Position numbers and translations under genes: made by a program. From assembly GCA_023135025.1 (NCBI GenBank), contig JAGLTY010000171.1:1-5260 (forward strand): a stretch of 5,260 nucleotides of DNA, written 5' to 3'. The notes beneath the pieces were generated by a model. That model had not been told where the DNA came from. It worked only from the letters and a program-made list of their open reading frames with translations, and did not search any database. Origin of the DNA: Bacteroidales bacterium. Its GTDB lineage: Bacteria; Bacteroidota; Bacteroidia; Bacteroidales; GCA-2748055. Shown here piece by piece: positions 1 through 5,260 of this stretch (position 1 is the stretch's first letter; each line of letters begins with the position of its first letter).

Positions 1-799
1 TCACCCTGATCCCCATGGAGGTTAGCTCCACAGCACACTCCAGAATCTCGTTCCAGACAATGATATCCCCGTTCAGTCCCCTGTAACCATCCACCGTTTC
101 GGTGCACCAGTCATCATAGTCAGGGGCACGCTTATCATGAGGCTTTCCATCGGGAAGGTTATAACCGATCCCGATAATAAAGACAGCACCATGCTTCTCA
201 GCAATCTTATCCTCCCGCTCTTTGGGAGAGAGGTCGGGGTACATTTCGTAAAGCTGCTCCGAATGTATAAAGGTGATCTCCTCCGGCAGAACCGGGGCAA
301 TATTGGCATAGAAGGTATATATAAAAAACTCGGTCCCTTTTACATTCTGCCACACCTTCTTCACTGCCTCCTTCAGGGTTGCCAGGGTGCGCTCTTCCGG
401 GTAGATAGCCCTCTCCCAGTCCCACTGGTCCACATAGAGCGAATGGAGATTATCCAGCTCTTCATCGGGCCGGAGGGCATTCATATCTGTATAGATACCG
501 TACCCCAAACTGATATCATAATCACGAAGCATCATCCGCTTCCATTTGGCCAGCGACTGAACCACTTCTGCCTCCTGGTTGCGCATATCCTTAATGGGGA
601 ATACCACCGGCTTTTCATGACCGTGCAGTTCATCATTCAGACCTGTACCTTTCAGCACAAAGAGCGGTGCAGTAACCCTGCGTAACCTGAAATCGGAAGA
701 AAGGCCCGCTTCGAAATGGTCCTTTAACATCTGGAGAATTTTCTCTGTCTCCTTCAATGTAATAAGGGATTTGTACCCTTCTGGAATGATCAATCTCAT
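1..799 (-). CDS. asnA: Aspartate--ammonia ligase (asparagine synthetase A), 3' end cut by the window edge
   Basis: AsnA is a cytosolic class II aminoacyl-tRNA-synthetase-like enzyme that makes asparagine from aspartate, ammonia and ATP through an aspartyl-AMP intermediate. The reading frame opens at ATG (797-799) and stays open for 266 codons to the window edge. It aligns over its whole length with my recollection of E. coli AsnA (330 residues), so roughly 65-80 C-terminal residues are missing, including the GGGIGQSR region. Visible family blocks are VQSLAKWKR (about 80-88), ALRPDE (108-113, with the ATP-site Arg at 110), YVDQWDWER (122-130), HDKRAPDYDDW (221-231), GLNGDI (241-246) and ELTSMGIRV (258-266). 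All are intact, so the enzyme is probably active. The start lies 11 bases after the stop of the upstream hydro-lyase gene, with no promoter or terminator visible between them, which suggests co-transcription. There is no Shine-Dalgarno sequence; the leader is A/T-rich. Identification is firm. Confidence 0.96.
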   Translation of the reverse strand, partial: MRLIIPEGYKSLITLKETEKILQMLKDHFEAGLSSDFRLRRVTAPLFVLKGTGLNDELHGHEKPVVFPIKDMRNQEAEVVQSLAKWKRMMLRDYDISLGYGIYTDMNALRPDEELDNLHSLYVDQWDWERAIYPEERTLATLKEAVKKVWQNVKGTEFFIYTFYANIAPVLPEEITFIHSEQLYEMYPDLSPKEREDKIAEKHGAVFIIGIGYNLPDGKPHDKRAPDYDDWCTETVDGYRGLNGDIIVWNEILECAVELTSMGIRV

Positions 800-810
800 A
801 ACTTTAATAT

Positions 811-2625
811 TTAAAACAGTCCGTTATTCTGGTAAATCTCCATCTGCACATCAGAAAATGGAGCTGACTCTAGAATGATATTCTTTGTCGCATTCTGTAT
901 GGCACCCGTCTCAAAATTCAGCCTGATCAGATCCCCATCTTCAAGTTTCAAGGATGCAATACGGTCCAGGCTTACAATTGGGAAGGCAGCATTGATGGCA
1001 TTTCTTTCATAGATCGCACCAAACGACTCCGCAACCACACACTGCACACCCAGTGAGATAAAACAGTCAACGGCCTGCTGACGTGAACTTCCCGATCCGA
1101 AATTTTTACCGGTTACCACAATATCACCGGGTTTTACCTTTTTTGCAAAATCCTCGTAACCCGCAAGGTTCCCAAAAGTATACTGACCCATCTCCGTTAT
1201 ATCAGTGATGGAGAGGTGGCGGTTGTGAAAGATCATATCGGTATCGACATTGTCCGTTGGGATATACCATGCCCTGCCTTCAATCTCATTGGGACGTTGG
1301 GAGGCACTGGCAGAGGCCGCCTCTTTTTTCCGTTTGGATAGATCTTCAGCAGGCCCTCTGAACTCCCGCTTTTCGGGAATCTCCGGAATAGTTTCAGCAG
1401 TGGTAATAAAGCCTGCAACTGCCGTTGCTGCTACTACAGATGGTGAGGCCAGGTATACTTCGCCCTGCCCCTGTTTCCCGGGGAAGTTCCGGTTTCCTGT
1501 ACTTACGGTGATCTCACCCGGTCCGTTCTGTCCCACCTGTCCGGCTGCACATCCTGCACATCCAGCGTTGGAAACAAGGGCACCCGACTTCTTGAAGATC
1601 CCAATCAATCCCTCCTCCAGACAACGTTGCCAAACCCTGTCTGTGGCTGGAACAATTTTCAGAACCACTCCCTCTGCCACAACTCTCCCCTTCAGAACAG
1701 CAGCGGCAGCCCTCATATCTTCAATCCTCCCGTTGGTACAGCTACCAATAAATGCTGAATCGATCCACACCTTCTCTTCAGGTAATTCAGAAGTATCATG
1801 GGGTTTCCCGGGAAGAGATATCCTGGAGGTGAATTTAGAGACATCCAACCGGTATACCTCCTTGTAGACCGCATCCTTATCAGCCAGCACAGGCTCCACT
1901 TTTCTCCTTGACCGCGATTCACAGTACCTGATCACCTCCTTGTTGGGCTGGAAAAGAATAATAATGGCCCCCATCTCAGTGGCCATGGAAGCTATGGTAA
2001 TGCGCTGATCAAGAGTTAGTTTATCCACCGCTTCTCCATCCATTTCAATGGCGTTTCCCAGAAGGGTGCTGGCCCCGAAAATATCCAGAAGGTTCAGAAC
2101 CACATCCTTGGCAGTAAGATGCGCATCCAGGGAGCCCTCCAGTATAATCTTTACCGAGGAAGGTACCTTGAACCATGTGGATCCTTTGTGCCATGCAACT
2201 GCAATATCTTTGTCGCCCATGCCCTGTCCAAATGCCCCCACAGCACCCAGGATATTAGCATGCGAGTCGGTCGATACCGCTGTGGAACCCGGGTAGCAGA
2301 GCCCCTCCTCCATCAGGATATGGGTCCCAATCCCCTTATCGATATCATATACCTTGATCCCCACTCTCTGTGCAAACATCCGGCATTTATGCTGGTTCGC
2401 GGCGTATTTCTGGTCCGACCCCGTGGGGTTGCAGTCGAAGGTGAAAAAGGTACACGAAACATCATCAATAGCCAAATGATTATCTTCCAGATGCTTGACC
2501 ACATTGGCCCCTCCAAAATCGCGTGCCACACGCGCGTCTATCACCACATCCACAATTTCTCCTGGAACCACATGATCCCGTCCGGAATGTGAAGCCAGAA
2601 TTTTTTCAATAACCGTCATGCTCAT
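811..2625 (-). CDS. Aconitase-superfamily hydro-lyase, fused LeuC-like large and LeuD-like small subunits; substrate uncertain
   Basis: This 604-residue protein joins a 3-isopropylmalate dehydratase/homoaconitase large subunit (about 1-410), a charged Ala/Ser-rich linker (about 411-448, bases 1282-1395) and a LeuD-like swivel domain (about 450-604). The family moves a hydroxyl between adjacent carbons of di- or tricarboxylic acids using a 4Fe-4S cluster. Cluster ligands are Cys296 (GSCTNGR) and Cys356/Cys359 (GCAGC). Other active-site positions are His102 (GTH), Asp120-Ser-His122 (DSHA), Glu194, Asn378-Arg379 (NRNF), Arg469 and Ser513-Ser514-Arg515 (GSGSSRQQ). Deviations are Cys65 where the family has the catalytic His of Asp-His (here DCN), Lys384 in place of Arg in NRNFxGR, and a loop HLSI (470-473) where archaeal enzymes have YLVY or YLRT. 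It may be isopropylmalate, homoaconitate, aconitate or another hydratase; no pathway partner is in the window. I chose ATG at 2625 because MSMTVIEKIL resembles the family start MGMTxxEKIL; a GTG at 2655 would add 10 residues but lies upstream of the predicted transcription start. Confidence 0.9.
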   Translation of the reverse strand: MSMTVIEKILASHSGRDHVVPGEIVDVVIDARVARDFGGANVVKHLEDNHLAIDDVSCTFFTFDCNPTGSDQKYAANQHKCRMFAQRVGIKVYDIDKGIGTHILMEEGLCYPGSTAVSTDSHANILGAVGAFGQGMGDKDIAVAWHKGSTWFKVPSSVKIILEGSLDAHLTAKDVVLNLLDIFGASTLLGNAIEMDGEAVDKLTLDQRITIASMATEMGAIIILFQPNKEVIRYCESRSRRKVEPVLADKDAVYKEVYRLDVSKFTSRISLPGKPHDTSELPEEKVWIDSAFIGSCTNGRIEDMRAAAAVLKGRVVAEGVVLKIVPATDRVWQRCLEEGLIGIFKKSGALVSNAGCAGCAAGQVGQNGPGEITVSTGNRNFPGKQGQGEVYLASPSVVAATAVAGFITTAETIPEIPEKREFRGPAEDLSKRKKEAASASASQRPNEIEGRAWYIPTDNVDTDMIFHNRHLSITDITEMGQYTFGNLAGYEDFAKKVKPGDIVVTGKNFGSGSSRQQAVDCFISLGVQCVVAESFGAIYERNAINAAFPIVSLDRIASLKLEDGDLIRLNFETGAIQNATKNIILESAPFSDVQMEIYQNNGLF

Positions 2626-2642
2626 AAGCTGCTGTTTGTACC

Positions 2643-2672
2643 CAAAGATAGCCACAAAGCCATTTCATTCAA
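2643..2672 (-). promoter_or_regulatory. Candidate Bacteroidota-type promoter of the fused hydro-lyase gene (and asnA)
   Basis: Reading the minus strand, TTG (2672-2670) is followed after exactly 19 bases by TATCTTTG (2650-2643). This fully matches the Bacteroidota primary-sigma pattern TTG-N19-21-TAnnTTTG. Transcription would begin about 2637, leaving a leader of some 12 bases before the ATG at 2625. It supports that ATG over the GTG at 2655. The pattern is short, so the call is inferred from sequence and position only. Confidence 0.6.
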
Positions 2673-2698
2673 TATTTTCTAAAACATCTCTGGCTATC
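2647..2698. repeat. 8-bp inverted repeat GATAGCCA...TGGCTATC spanning the divergent promoters
   Basis: The arms are at 2647-2654 and 2691-2698 and are perfectly complementary over 8 bases; the next base on either side does not pair. Arm centres are 44 bases apart, near four helical turns. The left arm overlaps the -7 box of the hydro-lyase promoter and the right arm overlaps the proposed -33 element of the MFS promoter. It could be a pair of operator half-sites for a regulator acting on both genes, or a chance match: eight bases in a region this size is only moderately improbable. A terminator is unlikely, given the 36-base loop and no following T run. Confidence 0.4.
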
Positions 2699-2719
2699 GC
2701 CCCGCTTTTTATAGTTTTG
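2689..2719 (+). promoter_or_regulatory. Candidate Bacteroidota-type promoter of the MFS transporter gene
   Basis: TAGTTTTG (2712-2719) fits the TAnnTTTG -7 box completely. Nineteen bases upstream is TCTG (2689-2692), matching three of the four positions of TTTG. Transcription would begin near 2725, just ahead of the TTG start codon at 2737, giving a very short leader. The -33 element is weaker than that of the opposite promoter. Confidence 0.45.
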
Positions 2720-2736
2720 TCTCAAATCCAGCTCAA

Positions 2737-3954
2737 TTGCCTAAAAAGGTCCATCCAAACATCATCCGGCTCTACCTGATCAAGACCGCTAAATGGTTCA
2801 TGCTCTACATGCCCATAGTGGTTCCTTTTTATGAGAGCAATGGCCTTTCCATGAAAGATATCATGATCCTTCAGGCTGTCTACTCTATCGCCATTGTGGT
2901 ATTGGAGGTTCCTTCGGGCTACCTGGCCGATGTAATTGGTCGGAAAAAGACACTGATTATTGGATCTGTTTTCGGAATACTGGGATTTACCACATATAGC
3001 CTGAGCTTTGGATTTGTGGGATTTCTAATAGCTGAAATTATTCTGGGTATCGGACAGAGCTGTATTTCAGGGGCCGATTCGGCTATGCTCTATGACTCGT
3101 TGCTGGAGAGAGGAGAGGAGAAAAAATATACCCGTTTTGAAGGACGGATCACCTCCCTGGGAAATGTGGCTGAGGCGGTCGCCGGAATAGTGGGTGGCTT
3201 GCTGGCCGGCATTACCATCAGGACACCCTATGTTGCACAGATATTTGTCGCCTTTATTGCACTGCCTGCGGCCATCACCCTTGTGGAGCCCACACGCAAG
3301 ATACCTCTGATCAAAGCAGGAATAATGGAAATTGTACATATAGCCAGGTTTGCCCTGTTTACCGATCGCCCCCTGAGACGAAATATCCTTTTCAGCGCCA
3401 TCACCGGTACCGCCACCCTTACCATGGCCTGGTTTGCACAACCATTCTTCGAATATACAAACATCGATATCGCCTGGTTCGGAATTCTCTGGACCACTCT
3501 GAACCTGACCGTGGCCATCACCTCTTATACGGCACACCGGCTGGAAAAAAAATTGGGACAGAAACGATCCATTATGATCATTGCCCTGCTTATTCCACTG
3601 GGCTATCTTGCCCTTAGCAGATTCCATATCTCCGGCGGACTGTTCGTTCTCTACCTGTTTTACCTGGTCAGGGGATATGCCACTCCCGTTCTTAAGGACT
3701 ATATCAACCGGATCACCGCCTCCCATATCAGGGCCACCGTACTATCGGTCAGGAACTTTATTATCCGGTTGTTCTTTGCACTGACCGGGCCTCTGCTGGG
3801 TTGGGTGAAAGATATCTATTCGCTGCCACAGGCCCTTGCACTTGCCGGAATCATCTTCCTTATAATCAGCGTTCTTACAGCCATTCTGTTTATCAGCTCA
3901 GGGAGAGAGATGGAGCGTGTCAGGGATTATACCTCCAGCACCAAACCATCATAG
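2737..3954 (+). CDS. Major facilitator superfamily (MFS) transporter, 12 predicted membrane segments
   Basis: This is a 405-residue inner-membrane protein of the usual MFS size, probably a proton-coupled exporter; the substrate cannot be read from sequence. Hydrophobic stretches suggest 12 helices near residues 12-32, 41-62, 71-90, 92-112, 140-160, 164-184, 213-235, 245-265, 277-293, 298-315, 335-356 and 363-388. MFS motif A is clear in the loop between helices 2 and 3 (GYLADVIGRKK, 61-71). A block SGADSAMLYDSL (111-122) after helix 4 is one I associate with a common group of drug-exporter-like MFS proteins. The start is TTG: the open frame begins after a TAA at 2680-2682, there is no in-frame ATG before it, and the first internal ATG (codon 22) would cut helix 1. 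The gene diverges from the hydro-lyase and overlaps the convergent hydrolase by 28 bases. Family call firm, function open. Confidence 0.88.
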   Translation: MPKKVHPNIIRLYLIKTAKWFMLYMPIVVPFYESNGLSMKDIMILQAVYSIAIVVLEVPSGYLADVIGRKKTLIIGSVFGILGFTTYSLSFGFVGFLIAEIILGIGQSCISGADSAMLYDSLLERGEEKKYTRFEGRITSLGNVAEAVAGIVGGLLAGITIRTPYVAQIFVAFIALPAAITLVEPTRKIPLIKAGIMEIVHIARFALFTDRPLRRNILFSAITGTATLTMAWFAQPFFEYTNIDIAWFGILWTTLNLTVAITSYTAHRLEKKLGQKRSIMIIALLIPLGYLALSRFHISGGLFVLYLFYLVRGYATPVLKDYINRITASHIRATVLSVRNFIIRLFFALTGPLLGWVKDIYSLPQALALAGIIFLIISVLTAILFISSGREMERVRDYTSSTKPS

Positions 3955-4688
3955 GCGGGCCGTATCCGGGGAGGAAGTTCCTTTTCCAGTTCTGCACAGG
4001 GCCCCATCTGGTGAGAGATATGGGTAAGATAGCCCATGCGGGGACTCAACTCTTCAATTAACCCTATTGCTTCTGAAAGGGTGAAATGTGAGATATGGGC
4101 CTCCCTTCTCAAGGTATTGACCACCAGGTATTTGACACCAATTAACTTCTCTTTTTCTGTCTCTGAAATATAGTTCCCATCTGTCAGGTAGGCAAAATTA
4201 CCGATACGGAAACCAAGTACCGACAGGCGGTAATGCATCATCCGAATGGGAGTAATCTTCAACTCCCCGATTTGAAAAGGATCGGTTGATATGGCGTGCA
4301 TCATCACCTGGGGCACCCCGGGGTATTTCTTTTCGGCAAAAATATAGGGGAATCCACTATTTAGTGCGCGCATTACCCTCTTTTCGGCAAAAACATCCAT
4401 GGGGCTCTTCTGGATAAAATTAAAGGCACGAATATCATCCAGTCCGGCAATATGATCCCTGTGTTCATGGGTATATAGTATTGCATCCAGTTTTGAAACC
4501 CCTGCCCGGAGCATCTGCTGCCTGAAATCGGGACCGGTATCAATCACCACAACCTGCTCCCCTTGCTCAATAAGAACAGAAGAACGCAACCGTTTGTCAT
4601 GTTCATCTTCAGATATGCAGCCTGCACATCTGCATCCAATCACCGGAACACCCTGAGAAGTACCGGTACCCAGAAAAGTAATTTTCAA
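3927..4688 (-). CDS. PhnP-like metallo-beta-lactamase-fold hydrolase (cyclic phosphodiesterase family)
   Basis: This 253-residue cytosolic protein resembles E. coli PhnP (252 residues), a phosphoribosyl 1,2-cyclic phosphate phosphodiesterase. The two-metal site is complete: THEHRDH (73-79, metal ligands His74, His76, Asp78, His79), His152 (MMHY), Asp170 (YLTDG) and His223 (LTHISH). PhnP's extra structural zinc site is also there: Cys19, Cys21 and Cys24 (GCRCAGC) with His226. The N-terminal GTGTSQGVP block is characteristic of this branch. The start is TTG at 4688: an in-frame TAG lies at 4710-4712 and no ATG or GTG falls between it and the TTG, while residue 1 onwards (MKITFLGTGTSQG) matches the usual family start. 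No other phosphonate-use gene is present, so the real substrate may be a different cyclic phosphodiester. It diverges from the methyltransferase gene with a 72-base gap. Confidence 0.9.
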   Translation of the reverse strand: MKITFLGTGTSQGVPVIGCRCAGCISEDEHDKRLRSSVLIEQGEQVVVIDTGPDFRQQMLRAGVSKLDAILYTHEHRDHIAGLDDIRAFNFIQKSPMDVFAEKRVMRALNSGFPYIFAEKKYPGVPQVMMHAISTDPFQIGELKITPIRMMHYRLSVLGFRIGNFAYLTDGNYISETEKEKLIGVKYLVVNTLRREAHISHFTLSEAIGLIEELSPRMGYLTHISHQMGPCAELEKELPPRIRPAYDGLVLEV

Positions 4689-4760
4689 ATGGTATGGTGT
4701 TGCATTACGCTATTCACGAAGTTATAACTATTTTTAATACTTCATTCTTTTATAAAGCCC
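4689..4760. promoter_or_regulatory. A/T-rich divergent intergenic region; promoters expected but not resolved
   Basis: The 72 bases separate two genes transcribed away from each other, so each should have a promoter here. On the plus strand TATTTTTA (4729-4736) is one base off TAnnTTTG and lies 24 bases before the ATG. On the minus strand TAACTTCG (4724-4717) is also one base off and lies 28 bases before the TTG start. Neither has a good TTG element at 19-21 bases, so both are tentative. No hairpin or operator was seen. Confidence 0.3.
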
Positions 4761-5260
4761 ATGAAAGGAGTCCTATACCTGGTCCCAAATACCCTGGGAA
4801 ATCCTGATACCAAGGAAACCATTCCTGAAGGAATCAAGGGAAGGGTGAACGACATCAGCCTGTTTATCGTGGAAAACCTTAGAAATGCCCGGCGCTATCT
4901 GAAAAGCCTGAACAGGGAGATCCAGATCGATTCTCTCACATTTTTTGAGCTAAACGAACATACACCGGCGGAGGAGATACCAACCTTTTTGGACCGGGTA
5001 GAAAAGGGTATGGATGCTGCTATTATCTCTGAAGCAGGTGTTCCCGGAGTGGCAGATCCTGGTGCAGCAGTGGTTCGTTTGGCACATGAGAAAGGGATCC
5101 GGGTGGTACCCTTAACAGGCCCCTCCTCTATCCTGCTGGCACTGATGGCTTCAGGACTTAACGGGCAATCGTTCTGTTTTCATGGTTACCTGCCGGTAAA
5201 AAAACCTGACCGGATCAGGAAGATCAGGGAGATTGAACAGACCGCTGTTCGGAAAGGTGA
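4761..5260 (+). CDS. SAM-dependent methyltransferase, RsmI-related (tetrapyrrole methylase fold), 3' end cut by the window edge
   Basis: The first 166 residues are visible. They match the RsmI family (COG0313 type), whose reference member 2'-O-methylates C1402 of 16S rRNA using S-adenosylmethionine. Family blocks are LYLVPNTLGN (5-14), ISEAGVPGVADPG (89-101, the SAM-site loop), VVPLTGPSSILLALMASGL (115-133) and HGYLPVKK (141-148). The N-terminal domain differs from standard RsmI: where RsmI has an AEDTRxTRxLL-like block, this reads FIVENLRNARRYL (35-47), and ELNEHT (63-68) replaces the usual YHEHN. That fits a shorter paralogue I recall from Bacteroidota, about 235-240 residues, kept beside a true RsmI, so about 70 residues are probably missing. 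The target is not certain. ATG at 4761 is the first start after an in-frame TAA at 4725-4727; there is no Shine-Dalgarno sequence. Confidence 0.88.
   Translation, partial: MKGVLYLVPNTLGNPDTKETIPEGIKGRVNDISLFIVENLRNARRYLKSLNREIQIDSLTFFELNEHTPAEEIPTFLDRVEKGMDAAIISEAGVPGVADPGAAVVRLAHEKGIRVVPLTGPSSILLALMASGLNGQSFCFHGYLPVKKPDRIRKIREIEQTAVRKG

Noticed and set aside
137..685. Plus-strand open frame of 182 codons
   Set aside because: It lies wholly antisense to asnA, whose protein matches the family throughout; the antisense translation shows no recognisable domain.
1541..1560. Tandem-looking CTGCACATC repeat
   Set aside because: It encodes the cluster-binding Gly-Cys-Ala-Gly-Cys-Ala segment on the minus strand, so the protein sequence explains the repetition.
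1250..1867. Plus-strand open frame of 205 codons
   Set aside because: Antisense to the conserved Fe-S and linker regions of the hydro-lyase, with a Pro/Ser/Ala/Thr-rich translation typical of a shadow frame.
2119..2592. Plus-strand open frame of 157 codons
   Set aside because: Antisense to the N-terminal half of the hydro-lyase; no motif and no promoter.
2626..2655. Ten-residue N-terminal extension of the hydro-lyase from GTG at 2655
   Set aside because: The family homology begins at MSMTVIEKIL, and the GTG lies upstream of the -7 box TATCTTTG, so it would probably not be in the transcript.
2647..2698. The inverted repeat as a transcription terminator or riboswitch
   Set aside because: Arms are only 8 bases with a 36-base loop, there is no T run, and it sits upstream of both predicted transcription starts.
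3067..3726. Minus-strand open frame of 219 codons inside the MFS gene
   Set aside because: Its Gly/Gln/Asp/Lys-rich translation mirrors the hydrophobic codons of the MFS helices on the other strand; no family resemblance.
3801..4061. Plus-strand open frame of 86 codons across the convergent overlap
   Set aside because: It is out of frame with the MFS gene and antisense to the hydrolase; the translation has no recognisable feature.

Overview
The window reads as chromosomal DNA of a member of the Bacteroidota, with GC content close to one half by eye. Three things point there: start codons without a recognisable Shine-Dalgarno sequence but with A/T-rich leaders; two divergent genes preceded by boxes of the Bacteroidota type (TAnnTTTG with a TTG-like element 19 bases upstream); and a short RsmI-related methyltransferase of a kind I associate with this phylum. 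No mobile element, CRISPR array, rRNA or tRNA gene was seen.

Layout. On the minus strand, a probable two-gene unit runs right to left: a fused large-plus-small-subunit aconitase-superfamily hydro-lyase (2625 to 811), then, 11 bases on, asparagine synthetase A (asnA, 799 leftward, cut by the window edge). Divergent from it, on the plus strand, is an MFS transporter (2737-3954) starting at TTG. The divergent intergenic region carries one promoter candidate for each direction and an 8-bp inverted repeat with one arm on each promoter. The MFS gene converges with, and overlaps by 28 bases, a PhnP-like metallo-beta-lactamase-fold hydrolase (4688 to 3927, TTG start). Beyond a 72-base divergent gap, a tetrapyrrole-methylase/RsmI-family methyltransferase begins at 4761 and runs off the right edge.

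How the genes fit together. AsnA makes asparagine from aspartate and ammonia. The hydro-lyase belongs to the LeuC/LeuD-homoaconitase branch, but its substrate is open: the conserved catalytic His is a Cys, a substrate-binding Arg is a Lys, and the small-domain specificity loop matches none of the known motifs. No other leucine, lysine or TCA gene lies in the window to settle it. Close spacing makes co-transcription of the hydro-lyase and asnA likely, and the shared upstream region could coordinate them with the exporter-like MFS gene. The two right-hand genes look like single-gene housekeeping functions.

The most interesting item is the fused hydro-lyase with its altered active site, and second the two-promoter region with its inverted repeat. 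I see no evidence of a defence system or other wholly new multi-gene machine.
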